Assembly (NCBI GenBank): GCA_030065755.1
Contig: JASJDA010000004.1
Coordinates: 1 to 51,213 of the forward strand
Direction of reading: 5' to 3'
Length of the DNA: 51,213 nucleotides
DNA from: Prochloraceae cyanobacterium
GTDB lineage: Bacteria > Cyanobacteriota > Cyanobacteriia > Cyanobacteriales > JASJDA01
In this document: positions 16,516 through 25,399 of the stretch, piece after piece
How the letters are laid out: each line of letters starts with the position of its first letter
How positions within the stretch are numbered: the stretch's first letter is position 1
Translations under genes and position numbers: made by a program
The notes under the pieces: model-generated
Database searches by the model: none
The model's input: the letters and a program-made list of their open reading frames with translations, nothing else
What the model was told of the DNA's origin: nothing

Positions 16516-17706
16516 ATGAATAGCTTATCCGCTCGAAATTCTAAGGTTCAGACAACTCCAAATTTGGAAGTGTTTTTTGAAATGGCCTCAGTTCCAGTTT
16601 ATTGTAATCTTCTGTGGAGGGAACAGCAAGCAGCTAAAAACTGTCCCAAGGGAGATATTAAACTGGCTTTTTCTCCTGAAACTGGTTTGATTACCAATAT
16701 TGCCTTCGATCCAGACAAATTAGGTTATTCTCAAGATTATGAAAACTCCTTGCACTATTCTCCTCGGTTTCAGCAATATGCCCAATTTTTAGCCGAATCT
16801 TTAGTGAAGCGTCACGACCTGTACAATAAAGATATTATCGAAATTGGTTGCGGCAAAGGAGATTTTTTAATTTCTCTGTGCCAATTAGGCAATAACCGAG
16901 GAGTTGGTTTTGACCCCAGCTACGTTCCCAGAGCAGAGCATCGCTCGATGTCTTCTCAAGTCCAGTTTGTCCAGGATTTCTATTCGGATCGCTACAAAGA
17001 CTATCAAGCGGATATAATTTGTTGTCGGCACGCACTCGAACACGTTCCCAATCCAGCCGATTTAGTCGTTCCCGTGCGGCGAGCGATCGGCGAGCGACTC
17101 AATACAGTTGTTTTCTTTGAAGTCCCTAATGGACTCCATACCTTTCGCCATTTAGCAGTTTGGGACATTATCTACGAACACTGCTGCTATTTTACCCCCG
17201 TTTCTCTGGCGCACGCCTTTTCCAGTTGTGGGTTTCAAGTTGGCGATCTAACTGAGGCGTTTGACGGTCAGTTTCTTTGTCTGGAAGCCTTGCCAACTGC
17301 TGAAGAAATAACTAGCACCACTGACGAACAAAAAGAGCAAATTGAGGCATTGTCGAAAGATCTTACCACCTTTACAACTAAATTTGACTCTTTGGTGCAA
17401 ACTTGGTCGCAGAAACTAGAGCAAATGAGTCAAACTGGAAAAAAGGTAGTAGTTTGGGGCGCTGGCTCGAAGGGAGTGACCTTCTTGAATCTTCTGGGAG
17501 ATCGAGCTGTAGTAGACTATGTTGTGGACCTCAATCCTCGCAAGCAAGGGATGTACGTTGCTGGGACAGGACAGAAAATTGTCCCGCCAGAATTTTTGCA
17601 AAAGTATCAACCAGACATGGTAATTGTGATGAATCCAATCTATGAAAATGAAATTCAAAAGCTAACTGCTAGTTTGGGTTTGAAACCTGAGTTTATCTGT
17701 GTTTAA
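16516..17706 (+). CDS. class I SAM methyltransferase, paralog with degenerate zinc domain
   Basis: This 396-residue paralog of the product at 11512 keeps the SAM motif (IEIGCGKGDFL), the active-site YEHCCYFTPVSL segment and the C-terminal VVWGAGSKGVTFL and YVVDLNPRKQGMY motifs. The N-terminal zinc site has decayed: where the paralog has CPNC and CDRCG, this one has VYCNLL and SPETG. Catalytic residues remain, so it may still work, with a changed N-terminal domain that could bind a different substrate or partner. It probably arose by duplication of a methyltransferase plus GT2 block. The heptamer array 17713-17747 follows it directly. Confidence 0.85.
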   Translation: MNSLSARNSKVQTTPNLEVFFEMASVPVYCNLLWREQQAAKNCPKGDIKLAFSPETGLITNIAFDPDKLGYSQDYENSLHYSPRFQQYAQFLAESLVKRHDLYNKDIIEIGCGKGDFLISLCQLGNNRGVGFDPSYVPRAEHRSMSSQVQFVQDFYSDRYKDYQADIICCRHALEHVPNPADLVVPVRRAIGERLNTVVFFEVPNGLHTFRHLAVWDIIYEHCCYFTPVSLAHAFSSCGFQVGDLTEAFDGQFLCLEALPTAEEITSTTDEQKEQIEALSKDLTTFTTKFDSLVQTWSQKLEQMSQTGKKVVVWGAGSKGVTFLNLLGDRAVVDYVVDLNPRKQGMYVAGTGQKIVPPEFLQKYQPDMVIVMNPIYENEIQKLTASLGLKPEFICV

Positions 17707-17712
17707 AAATTC

Positions 17713-17747
17713 AAAGGTAAAAGGCAAAAGGCAACAGGCAACGACCA
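17713..17747 (+). repeat. heptamer tandem array (AAAGGCA-type)
   Basis: Five degenerate 7-bp units (AAAGGTA, AAAGGCA x2, ACAGGCA, ACGACCA) follow the stop of the methyltransferase at 17706. Similar heptamer arrays recur through the window. They are too short and lack spacers, so this is not CRISPR. Confidence 0.6.
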
Positions 17748-17907
17748 ACAGTTGTGTCGATATCCTGTTGACTGTTCTCTTTGAATTGGATTTTAATCTA
17801 CGCAATTTTTGTTGATAGAATTGATATTATTTCCCTGGAAAAATATAGGTTGCGATCGCCTTCTGGTGAAAGTTTTACAGAGTCTAATTTTAGGAGAAAA
17901 AGTTGAG

Positions 17908-18783
17908 ATGACTAACAAGCAACCTCACATCAGCATTGGGCTACCCGTATATAACGGTGAGAAATTTATCACAGAAGCTATTGAGTCAATTTTGGCTCAA
18001 ACCTTTGAGGATTATGAACTAATTATTTCCGATAATCACTCAACTGACCGAACTGAGGAGATTTGCCGTCAATATGCTGCCAAAAATCCAAGCATTCGTT
18101 ACTATCGGCAGAACCAAAACCGCGGTGCGGCTTGGAATTTTAACCACGTCTTCCAACTAGCTAGAGGTGAATACTTCAAGTGGGCAGCAGCAGATGATGT
18201 TTGTGAGCCAAACTTTTTGGCTCGCTGCACAGAAGTACTCGATCGCGATCCTTCAGTCGTTCTAGCATACCCCAAAACCATATTTACCAAAGCCGACGGG
18301 CAAAAGTGGTGGGAAGGTAAATCGGTACAGAAGCTTGGTTCAGAACAAGTTCACGAACGTTTTCGGGCAGTAATTGCTGATTTTTGGTGCTTAGAAGTTT
18401 TTGGACTCATGCGCAAAGAGGCGCTCAAAAAAAGTTCATTAATTGCCTCCTACTACGGTTCCGATAAGCTATTGCTGGCTCAACTTAGCCTGTTAGGGCG
18501 CTTTGAGGAAATTCCCGAACCGCTTTTCTTCCGTCGCTGTCATGCAGAACAATCAAGTCGTCTCTCACCCCAAGAACGGGAGATGTGGATCGATCCCCAA
18601 AATGCTGGGCAATCCAAATCACTGGGCAATATAAGTTCCTTGAGATATTTTTCTGCGGTATGGCAAGCACAGTTGGACTGGCAGGATCGTACTCGCTGTT
18701 TTCTCTCGCTCATTGATTACTTATTTGCTGCTAAGACTTGGAAAAAGTTTTTCCACAAAAAAGCACCAACCAAAGTTTATTAG
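17908..18783 (+). CDS. glycosyltransferase family 2 protein (paralog)
   Basis: This 291-residue GT2 enzyme closely resembles the one at 14215: ISIGLPVYNGEKFITEAIES, SDNHSTDRTE, then LARGEYFKWAAADD with the metal site. I chose ATG 17908 instead of the longer frame from 17809 because the family motif starts nine residues in and an AGGAGAAAAAGTTGAG ribosome-binding site precedes it. It completes a second methyltransferase+GT2 pair. Expected role: addition of a sugar in the same polysaccharide pathway. Confidence 0.9.
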   Translation: MTNKQPHISIGLPVYNGEKFITEAIESILAQTFEDYELIISDNHSTDRTEEICRQYAAKNPSIRYYRQNQNRGAAWNFNHVFQLARGEYFKWAAADDVCEPNFLARCTEVLDRDPSVVLAYPKTIFTKADGQKWWEGKSVQKLGSEQVHERFRAVIADFWCLEVFGLMRKEALKKSSLIASYYGSDKLLLAQLSLLGRFEEIPEPLFFRRCHAEQSSRLSPQEREMWIDPQNAGQSKSLGNISSLRYFSAVWQAQLDWQDRTRCFLSLIDYLFAAKTWKKFFHKKAPTKVY

Positions 18784-18868
18784 CCTCATGGTTTGCTGTA
18801 ATTGCTCCAAAAATGCTGATAGGTAAGCTAAGGTGAAGGCTGACAATTCAGCCATCGCTCATAGTTTT

Positions 18869-19486
18869 TTACAATTTTTCGGTTACTTTTACTCCATCTT
18901 TTCTAATAATGTAGGCAGGAACCCCGACTACTACACAATTATCTGGAACGTCTTTAACTACTACAGCGTTAGCTCCTACAGTAACGTTATCTCCAATAGT
19001 AATATTGCCAATTACCTTTGCTCCCGCCGTAATTCTGACATTATTCCCTATTTTTGGGCGACCACTTTTATCTTTATAGCCAATAGTTACTTGCTGGTTA
19101 ATCCAGCAGTTTTCGCCTATATCTGCCATAAGTATGGTACTGAATCCATGCTGTATAAAAAGTCCTGGACCAATTTGACACGAACTATCTAAGAAGAAAT
19201 AGGGACATTCTTTATAAAAAAATCTCAGTACGTACATTAATAATCTTGCCGAAAAGTTGCCCTTAAATAATCTAAAATAATACAAATTTCTAAATTCTCG
19301 TGCTTCGGATAGCAACCTGAGTAATTGGATGTTTTCATTGCTTTCTTCCCAGCCTAAAGCTTCGATCCATTTCCTAACATCCGCAACAATTATTTCTTTT
19401 TCACTAGTTAGCAAAAAAGCTAATAACAGGGGGTAAGTCAAAATTATTTTAACCCAAAACAATACCTTTTTTAGAAAATCTATCAT
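18869..19486 (-). CDS. serine acetyltransferase-like hexapeptide acyltransferase
   Basis: This 205-residue protein lies on the opposite strand inside the glycan cluster. The C-terminal half is a left-handed beta-helix of hexapeptide repeats (ADIGENCWINQQVTIG, IGNNVRITAGAKVIGNITIG, VGANAVVVKDVPDN, ending VGVPAYIIR) with the catalytic His near HGFST. The N-terminal 25 residues are hydrophobic (FWVKIILTYPLLLAFLL) and may anchor it to the membrane. Such EpsC/WcaB-type enzymes O-acetylate sugars in capsule clusters, which fits here better than cysteine synthesis. It would be expressed from its own promoter, convergent with the GT2 at 17908. Confidence 0.85.
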   Translation of the reverse strand: MIDFLKKVLFWVKIILTYPLLLAFLLTSEKEIIVADVRKWIEALGWEESNENIQLLRLLSEAREFRNLYYFRLFKGNFSARLLMYVLRFFYKECPYFFLDSSCQIGPGLFIQHGFSTILMADIGENCWINQQVTIGYKDKSGRPKIGNNVRITAGAKVIGNITIGDNVTVGANAVVVKDVPDNCVVVGVPAYIIRKDGVKVTEKL

Positions 19487-19671
19487 TACTAAAATACTAG
19501 GATAATTAAAATAAGAAAAAGTCTAATTTACCCAAACGTGCTTGCTCAATAGAATAATATAGTAAGAGAGAACAGAAAAGAGACTTTTCCCTTAATGTGT
19601 TAAATTCTACTGTTCCCTGTTACCTCGTCTCTGTTCCCTTTTAAAAAATTAAGAAATTCAAACTAAGGTAG

Positions 19672-20640
19672 ATGTCCAACAACCCAGAGGGTAAGTCAGA
19701 TTTTTTACCAAAAGTATCTGTAATCGTCCCTATTTATAACGGAGAGAAAGACTTACCAGACCTAATTGAATGTCTGCGATCGCAAAATTATCCAGCTACT
19801 CAGGTAGAGTATCTATTAGTGGATAATAATAGTAGCGATCGCACCTCTGAAATACTCGAAGCTGCAGTCAAAAAAAATTCGCCAGAACAACCCACTATCC
19901 ACAACTTGCGGGAAGATAACATACAAAGCTCTTATGCTGCTCGCAATTTAGGCATTAAAGCCGCTCAAAACAATATTCTCTGTTTTACCGATGCCGATTG
20001 TCGTCCTGACCCAGATTGGTTGAAACAGCTCGTACAGCCTTTTACTAACCCAGACGTAGCAATTGTAGCTGGTAAAATTGCTTCGGTTCCAGGTGAAACT
20101 CTTTTAGAAAAATATGCTGACAAATATGAAGTACTATCAGAAAAGTACGCGATCGAACATCCTTTTTGCCCCTACGGTCAAACTGCTAACCTGGCTATCA
20201 GAAAACAAGCTTTGGAAAAAGTCGGGCTATTTCGCCCATATTTGACCACAGGTGGGGATGCGGATATTTGTTGGCGCATTCTTAGAGAAACTAATTGGCA
20301 AATAGAATTAGCAACTGAAGCAATTATTCGCCACCGACATCGTTCTACTCTTTCGGGTTTTCTCAGTCAATGGCGAAGATATGGTAATTCTAATCGCTAT
20401 TTACACGAATTGCACGGTGTCGATTTAGCGCCAAAAATGACGACAAAATATATGATTTATCGCTTAAGTCGGTGGCTACTCAAAGAATTACCTATTAATA
20501 GTATTAAGGCGATCGTGGGAAAAGAAACTGCAATTGAACTGTTCAAAACTCCTATTGAGCTGCTGGGGTCTCAAGCTAGAAGTGCCGGACAAAAAGAAAG
20601 CAAGCTATCAGAATTAGCTAAGGAAATTGAGAGATTATAA
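19672..20640 (+). CDS. glycosyltransferase family 2 protein
   Basis: This 322-residue GT2 protein has SVIVPIYNGEKDLPDLIECL (about 16-35), DNNSSDRT, the RNLGIKAA segment and a clear FTDADCRPDPDWL metal/nucleotide site. GGDADICWRI follows, and then an HRHRSTLSGFLSQWRRYG acceptor-binding segment. It is not a close relative of the other two GT2s; it resembles enzymes that extend exopolysaccharides or modify hopanoids and carotenoids. It has its own promoter region after the divergent acyltransferase and is followed by a long inverted repeat (20647-20699). Confidence 0.88.
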   Translation: MSNNPEGKSDFLPKVSVIVPIYNGEKDLPDLIECLRSQNYPATQVEYLLVDNNSSDRTSEILEAAVKKNSPEQPTIHNLREDNIQSSYAARNLGIKAAQNNILCFTDADCRPDPDWLKQLVQPFTNPDVAIVAGKIASVPGETLLEKYADKYEVLSEKYAIEHPFCPYGQTANLAIRKQALEKVGLFRPYLTTGGDADICWRILRETNWQIELATEAIIRHRHRSTLSGFLSQWRRYGNSNRYLHELHGVDLAPKMTTKYMIYRLSRWLLKELPINSIKAIVGKETAIELFKTPIELLGSQARSAGQKESKLSELAKEIERL

Positions 20641-20646
20641 TGTTAT

Positions 20647-20699
20647 TCCCCTGAATTCAATTGATTTATTGCTTTTTCTAGAAGCTTTTATTCAGGGGG
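20647..20699 (+). terminator. long inverted repeat after the GT2 gene
   Basis: CCCCTGAAT (20648-20656) and ATTCAGGGG (20690-20698) pair exactly, with AT-rich sequence and a smaller inner hairpin between. It lies 8 bp after the stop codon, the usual place for a terminator or 3'-end stabiliser, although no T-run follows. Confidence 0.5.
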
Positions 20700-20996
20700 A
20701 GTATCCAGGGACACATTTTACCACGATCGGTTGTTACTACAAAGTGAGGAATATAAAACTTAGGCTTTGAAGTGCGATCGCTAATGGCGAAAGATTAGAC
20801 ATCTTGTAAAAGATCCAATTCCTGGAAAAAGTAACAATTAGAGTTATTTTACTAGAACTAGATTTTATATTTGTATATTATTTCTTTAATAATCAAATTA
20901 TATAGAAATATTTCAAATAAACGGAATTTAAGTTATTTATTTTGCATCTAAAACTGTGTGTAAACAGTTTTGGGAGTTCGTAAATATGAAAGTTAG
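20700..20996. other. AT-rich spacer with no gene seen
   Basis: Nothing beyond AT-rich sequence and one GCGATCGC-like octamer was found. A start-like ATGAAAGTTAG at 20986 ends at once in a stop. The point where the S8 fragment begins (about 20997) marks the edge of a deletion. Confidence 0.5.
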
Positions 20997-21302
20997 TGTG
21001 CTGGTATGTTTGAACAAAGAAAGCCCGATCTTGCTAGTTACTCACACTTGTTTGGCAACTTTGGCCCCGATCGTCCTGGTGGTTTAGCTCAACCTTTTGA
21101 CAATGGAACTTCTGCAGCAACTCCTGTGGCTGCAGGAGTTGCTGCTTTGCTTATGAGCGCCCTTCCAGGTTTGTCTCCTCAAGACCTCAAAAATGCCTTA
21201 ATTGAGAGTGCTATCGATATTGGCAAGCCTGGATTTGATTTTGACACTGGTTATGGAGTAATTAATGCAGGAGCTGCTTATGCCATGCTAAAAAGAAAGT
21301 AG
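20997..21302 (+). pseudogene. C-terminal fragment of an S8 subtilisin-like protease
   Basis: The frame encodes about 100 residues matching the end of the subtilisin catalytic domain: QRKPDLASYSH, then NGTSAATPVAAGVAALL with the catalytic Ser, LSPQDLKNALIESAIDIG and DTGYGVINAGAAY. The Asp and His parts of the triad and about 300 upstream residues are missing, and a TAG codon precedes the fragment in frame, so it cannot be an active protease by itself. ATG 21006 could still start a 98-residue peptide. It is followed 19 bp later by a small companion gene, keeping the usual order for this type of locus. Confidence 0.8.
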
Positions 21303-21321
21303 ATAGTAAGGAAAAAGAGTC

Positions 21322-21543
21322 ATGAGATGGCTAATTACAACAAAAGCCAATGTCGATCTCAAACAGCTAACTGCTAAACTATCGACCTTCGGTTGCGAAC
21401 TAGTAAACGATTTGCCTCCCATTCCTATGGGTGATGACGAGCAAGTAGTTGAAGTTGAAGCTTCCCAAGACCTGTCTGAGATGCTGAAAACTGATGAAGA
21501 AATCTTGCAACTCCATCCTAGTTCGGAGATGACTCTATATTAG
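21322..21543 (+). CDS. small acidic protein, probable S8 protease companion
   Basis: This 73-residue protein begins MRWLITTKANVDLKQLTAKL and contains CELVNDLPPIPMGDDEQVVE and a C-terminal LQLHPSSEMTLY. Length and strand pattern resemble I9-type propeptide inhibitors, which fold into a small alpha-beta domain and chaperone or inhibit subtilisins. Its position right after an S8 fragment supports this. A clear GGAAAAAGAGTC ribosome-binding region precedes ATG 21322. If the protease is dead, this may be an orphan that controls another subtilisin, or may be decaying too. The function is inferred, not shown. Confidence 0.65.
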   Translation: MRWLITTKANVDLKQLTAKLSTFGCELVNDLPPIPMGDDEQVVEVEASQDLSEMLKTDEEILQLHPSSEMTLY

Positions 21544-21720
21544 TTATTTAAATTTCCCGACCTAGCTCAACACAAGCTAGGTCAATTAGGGAAATTTTGG
21601 CACAGATGTTTTCAGTCTCTGTTAAAAAAAATGGCATAAAAGAGCGCTTTTGGCTTTTGTTTGCATCTTTGTGCCTTGGCAAGAGAGAATAGATGTATCT
21701 CACAACTAGAACTAGATAGG

Positions 21721-23193
21721 ATGGAAATCAAAGCAACCGATACATCGACACTAGATTGGACAGGAGATATCCTCGCAGTAGGTTTATTTGAAGAAGGATT
21801 AGAAATAACTGGAGACCTAGCCAAATTAAATGAAAAACTTTCAGGTACGATCGAAGAGTTAATTGCTGAAGAAGAATTTGAAGGCAAATCAGGTAGCACG
21901 GCAGTAACTCGCGTCGGTAGTAAAGCTCCTATACGCAAAATAATATTAGTAGGTTTAGGGAAATCAGAAGACCTAAAATTAGATGGAATGCGTCGTACAG
22001 CAGCAGCGATCGCCCGCATTGCGAAAAAACAAAAAAGCAAAACCCTAGGAATTAGCTTGCCAATAGTTAATGAAGATCCAGCAGCCACAGCAGCAGTTAT
22101 TACCGAAGGCATACATTTAGCGCTACATCAGGATAACCGTTTTAAATCCGAACCAGAAGACAAAGAACCCAAATTAGAAACAGTAGATTTACTCGGTTTA
22201 GGCGGTCAGCAAGAAGGAATTAGCCGCGCTGAAAAAATCGTCTCAGGGGTAATTTTAGCGCGAGAATTAGTTGCTGCTCCTGCTAATGAAGTCACGCCAA
22301 TTACCATGGCAGAAACTGCGCAAGATATCGCCAGCAAATACGGTTTGTCCGTAAAAATACTGGAAAAAGAAGACTGCGAAAAGGAGGGAATGGGAGCCTT
22401 TTTAGGAGTAGCAAAAGCATCGGATTTGCCTCCTAAATTTATTCACCTCACCTACACTCCAGAAGGCACCCCCAGACGCAAATTAGCAATTGTGGGTAAA
22501 GGTTTGACCTTTGATTCAGGGGGATTAAATATCAAAGGTTCTGGTAGCGGCATAGAAACCATGAAAATGGATATGGGAGGGGCTGGTGCTACTCTAGGAG
22601 CAGCCAAAGCGATCGCCCAACTCAAGCCAGATGTAGAAGTTCATTTTATCAGCGCCGCGACCGAAAATATGATTAGCGGTCGCGCCATGCACCCAGGAGA
22701 TATTCTCAAAGCTTCTAACGGCAAGACGATCGAAGTTAATAACACCGATGCTGAAGGAAGACTGACCCTAGCAGATGCTTTAGTCTTTGCTGAGAAATTA
22801 GAAGTAGACGCGATCGTCGATTTAGCTACTCTCACTGGGGCTTGTTTGATCGCCCTAGGCAAAGATATTTCGGGTTTGTGGAGTACCGACGAAAAATTAG
22901 CTGCCGAAATTAAGTCAGCAGCCGAGGTTTCAGGAGAAAAATTCTGGCAAATGCCTTTAGAAGAAAAATACTTTGAAGGTATGAAGTCCCCGATCGCCGA
23001 CATGAAAAATACTGGTCCCCGCGCTGGCGGTTCAATTACTGCTGCCCTTTTCCTCAAACAGTTTATTAAAGACACCCCTTGGGCTCATTTGGACATTGCT
23101 GGTCCAGTTTGGTCAGATAAAGAAAATGGAGTCAATAATTCCGGTGCAACTGGCTTTCCAGTGCGAACTCTGGTTAATTGGGTACTGAGTTAA
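21721..23193 (+). CDS. pepA: leucyl aminopeptidase (M17)
   Basis: PepA removes N-terminal residues from peptides in the cytoplasm with two metal ions. The 490-residue protein shows the active-site Lys segment [25 protein letters not shown], and the M17 signature [14 protein letters not shown], with metal-binding Asp/Glu and the catalytic Arg. The longer frame from 21661 begins in the upstream spacer, so I use ATG 21721, where the conserved [13 protein letters not shown] starts. It probably shares a transcript with pilD, which begins 24 bp later. Confidence 0.95.
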   Translation: MEIKATDTSTLDWTGDILAVGLFEEGLEITGDLAKLNEKLSGTIEELIAEEEFEGKSGSTAVTRVGSKAPIRKIILVGLGKSEDLKLDGMRRTAAAIARIAKKQKSKTLGISLPIVNEDPAATAAVITEGIHLALHQDNRFKSEPEDKEPKLETVDLLGLGGQQEGISRAEKIVSGVILARELVAAPANEVTPITMAETAQDIASKYGLSVKILEKEDCEKEGMGAFLGVAKASDLPPKFIHLTYTPEGTPRRKLAIVGKGLTFDSGGLNIKGSGSGIETMKMDMGGAGATLGAAKAIAQLKPDVEVHFISAATENMISGRAMHPGDILKASNGKTIEVNNTDAEGRLTLADALVFAEKLEVDAIVDLATLTGACLIALGKDISGLWSTDEKLAAEIKSAAEVSGEKFWQMPLEEKYFEGMKSPIADMKNTGPRAGGSITAALFLKQFIKDTPWAHLDIAGPVWSDKENGVNNSGATGFPVRTLVNWVLS

Positions 23194-23217
23194 AATGGGC
23201 AATTTTTAGGTATTCGG

Positions 23218-24036
23218 GTGGATAATTTAATTAACGGAATAATTTACACCTTCGTCTTTATTTTTGGTGCTTCAATTGGCAGCTTTTTGAACGTAGTCGT
23301 TTATCGGCTACCAGCAGGATTGTCCCTTCTTTGGCCCCCTTCTCGCTGTCCTAAATGTTCCCACCAGCTAGGAAAGACAGAAAACGTTCCAGTTTTCGGC
23401 TGGCTGTTGTTGAGGGGTCGCTGTCGCTGGTGTAAAACTCCGATTTCTTTTCGTTATCCTCTAGTAGAAGCAGCTACTGCAGCCATCTTTATGTTAGTAT
23501 TCTGGCAATTTGGCTTCACTTGGCAAACTTTAGGATATTGGGCTTTTTTGAGCTGGTTGCTAGCTTTGTCTTTAATCGATTTAGATACCATGACTTTACC
23601 CAATTCTCTAACTCAGTCTGGGTTGGTTTTAGGCTTAGTATTTCAGGGGGCGATCGGATGGCAAAATGAGGGACTAGCAGGGGCAGCCAATTATCTTATG
23701 AAGGGTATAGGGGGTGCAGTTTTAGGAATTTGGTTGTTAGACTCGATCGCTTTTTTGGGTACCATAGCATTTGGAAGAGAAGCTATGGGAGCTGGCGATG
23801 GTAAATTAATGGCAACTATTGGAGCTTGGTTGGGATGGAAGCAGGTTCTTGTCTCTGGCTTTCTCGCCTGTGCTATTGGTGCTTTTGCTGGCGGAGGAGC
23901 AATAGCAATAGGTCTACTCAGTCGCAGACAACCGATGCCTTTTGGTCCTTTCTTAGCCATGGGAGCCACCTTGAGTGTCTTTTGGGGCGAAACTATGTTA
24001 TCTACTTATTTAAAGTTATTTTTCCCGTTAAACTAA
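23218..24036 (+). CDS. pilD: prepilin peptidase / N-methyltransferase
   Basis: This 272-residue inner-membrane aspartic protease cleaves and methylates type IV prepilins, supporting twitching motility and DNA uptake. It begins with GTG. The first membrane helix ends in GSFLNVVVYRLP, followed by the cytoplasmic methyltransferase loop with two CxxC pairs (CPKC and CRWC). The two catalytic aspartates are in LIDLDTMTLPN and AGDGKLMA. About seven or eight hydrophobic segments follow. Length is typical. Tight spacing with pepA and accD suggests shared transcription. Confidence 0.93.
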   Translation: MDNLINGIIYTFVFIFGASIGSFLNVVVYRLPAGLSLLWPPSRCPKCSHQLGKTENVPVFGWLLLRGRCRWCKTPISFRYPLVEAATAAIFMLVFWQFGFTWQTLGYWAFLSWLLALSLIDLDTMTLPNSLTQSGLVLGLVFQGAIGWQNEGLAGAANYLMKGIGGAVLGIWLLDSIAFLGTIAFGREAMGAGDGKLMATIGAWLGWKQVLVSGFLACAIGAFAGGGAIAIGLLSRRQPMPFGPFLAMGATLSVFWGETMLSTYLKLFFPLN

Positions 24037-24066
24037 AATATTAATTTATAATGAGTAATTAGTAAT

Positions 24067-24984
24067 ATGTCATTATTTGATTGGTTTGCCAATAGAAGAA
24101 AATCAGAACCTCATATTCAACAACAGAAAGAAAGAGAAATTGCTGATGGATTGTGGACTAAGTGTCCTGCCTGCGGCGTTCTTACATATACTAAAGACCT
24201 GCAAGTCAATCAAATGGTTTGCGCTGAGTGCAATCATCACTTAAGGGTTAATAGTGACGAACGCATTCGCCAGCTAATCGATGCTAAAACTTGGAAACCA
24301 TTGAACGAGAATTTGCAACCAACCGATCCACTAAAATTCTGCGATCGCAAACCTTATAGCTCTCGTATCGAAGAATACCAAGAAAAAACTGGTCTAACTG
24401 ATGCAGTACAAACAGGAACGGGTTTACTACACGGTTTACCTGTAGCTTTGGGAGTGATGGATTTTCGTTTCATGGGCGGTAGCATGGGATCGGTAGTGGG
24501 AGAAAAACTTACTCGTGCGATAGAATACGCTACTAGTGAAGGTATTCCAGTAGTAATAGTTTGTGCTTCCGGCGGTGCCAGAATGCAAGAAGGAATGTTG
24601 AGCTTAATGCAAATGGCAAAAATTTCTGGAGCTTTATCTCGTCATCAAGAAGCTCAACTTCTTTATATTCCTGTATTAACAAATCCAACTACAGGAGGAG
24701 TGACCGCTAGTTTTGCCATGCTCGGAGATATAATAATAGCAGAACCAAAAGCAACTATTGGTTTTGCCGGACGTAGAGTTATAGAGCAAACTTTACGAGA
24801 AAAGTTACCTGAAGGATTTCAAACTTCAGAATATCTTTTACAACACGGTTTTGTAGATGCGATTATTCCTCGCACTCAGTTAAAGAAAACCCTAGCTCAA
24901 TTGATTAGCTTGCATCAACCAGTTTTCCCGCTAGTTTCCCAGCTAAATTCGGAAAATAGCAACAATAATGTCATGTCTCGTTAA
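24067..24984 (+). CDS. accD: acetyl-CoA carboxylase carboxyltransferase subunit beta
   Basis: AccD forms the carboxyltransferase with AccA, making malonyl-CoA for fatty-acid synthesis. The 305-residue protein has the N-terminal zinc ribbon (CPACG ... CAECN), the [12 protein letters not shown] segment and the crotonase-fold biotin/CoA site: [20 protein letters not shown], then [16 protein letters not shown] and [18 protein letters not shown]. The C-terminus is slightly extended. It starts 30 bp after pilD. The following 400 bp hold no gene. Confidence 0.96.
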   Translation: MSLFDWFANRRKSEPHIQQQKEREIADGLWTKCPACGVLTYTKDLQVNQMVCAECNHHLRVNSDERIRQLIDAKTWKPLNENLQPTDPLKFCDRKPYSSRIEEYQEKTGLTDAVQTGTGLLHGLPVALGVMDFRFMGGSMGSVVGEKLTRAIEYATSEGIPVVIVCASGGARMQEGMLSLMQMAKISGALSRHQEAQLLYIPVLTNPTTGGVTASFAMLGDIIIAEPKATIGFAGRRVIEQTLREKLPEGFQTSEYLLQHGFVDAIIPRTQLKKTLAQLISLHQPVFPLVSQLNSENSNNNVMSR

Positions 24985-25399
24985 AGCCAAGGAGGTGTCA
25001 AAGAAATTCTATATCTTTATACTTAGTTCGAGGGTCAAATAACAAAAAAAAGGAGAAAAATCTGCTAACTGATATTTTATAGAATTATCTCTTAGGTAGC
25101 ACTATTATGAGTTGAAAATTTACTCCAACCAATAATAAAAGGTTGAGAATTTTATAAATTTTCTGTTACGAGTAATTTAGGCTACAGGATCTACATTATT
25201 GAACTACTAAAATGGAATCGAACCCTTTTTGGTAAGGAAAACTTTAGATTTTCTACTATTAGCAGTTGACAACTGCAAAAATAGATTTAGCTTGCTGCCT
25301 AATTGACCGAAGTTTGCTCCCAAGCGTCAGAAGATATGCTTAGGATTTTGTCATCAAAATAGTAAAAGTTTGTTAAACAAAGTTGTTTGTAAAAATTTT
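24985..25399. other. 415-bp spacer with a palindrome, no gene
   Basis: This AT-rich region holds the perfect 7-bp-arm palindrome GCAGTTGACAACTGC (25262-25276) and a weaker CCAACC...GGTTG pair near 25128-25145. No frame or RNA gene is supported. The palindrome, about 125 bp before the response-regulator start, could be an operator. Confidence 0.45.

Noticed and set aside
18833-19192. A 119-codon frame opposite the acyltransferase gene
   Set aside because: It is the reverse reading of the hexapeptide repeats; the repeated structure keeps a frame open without being a gene.
25205-25285. A tRNA-like stretch on the minus strand (GGGTTCGATTCC and a 5-bp stem with a 7-base loop)
   Set aside because: No D arm or acceptor stem pairs, the T stem has a mismatch, and position 33 of the loop is not T. 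It looks like a chance match in an AT-rich spacer.
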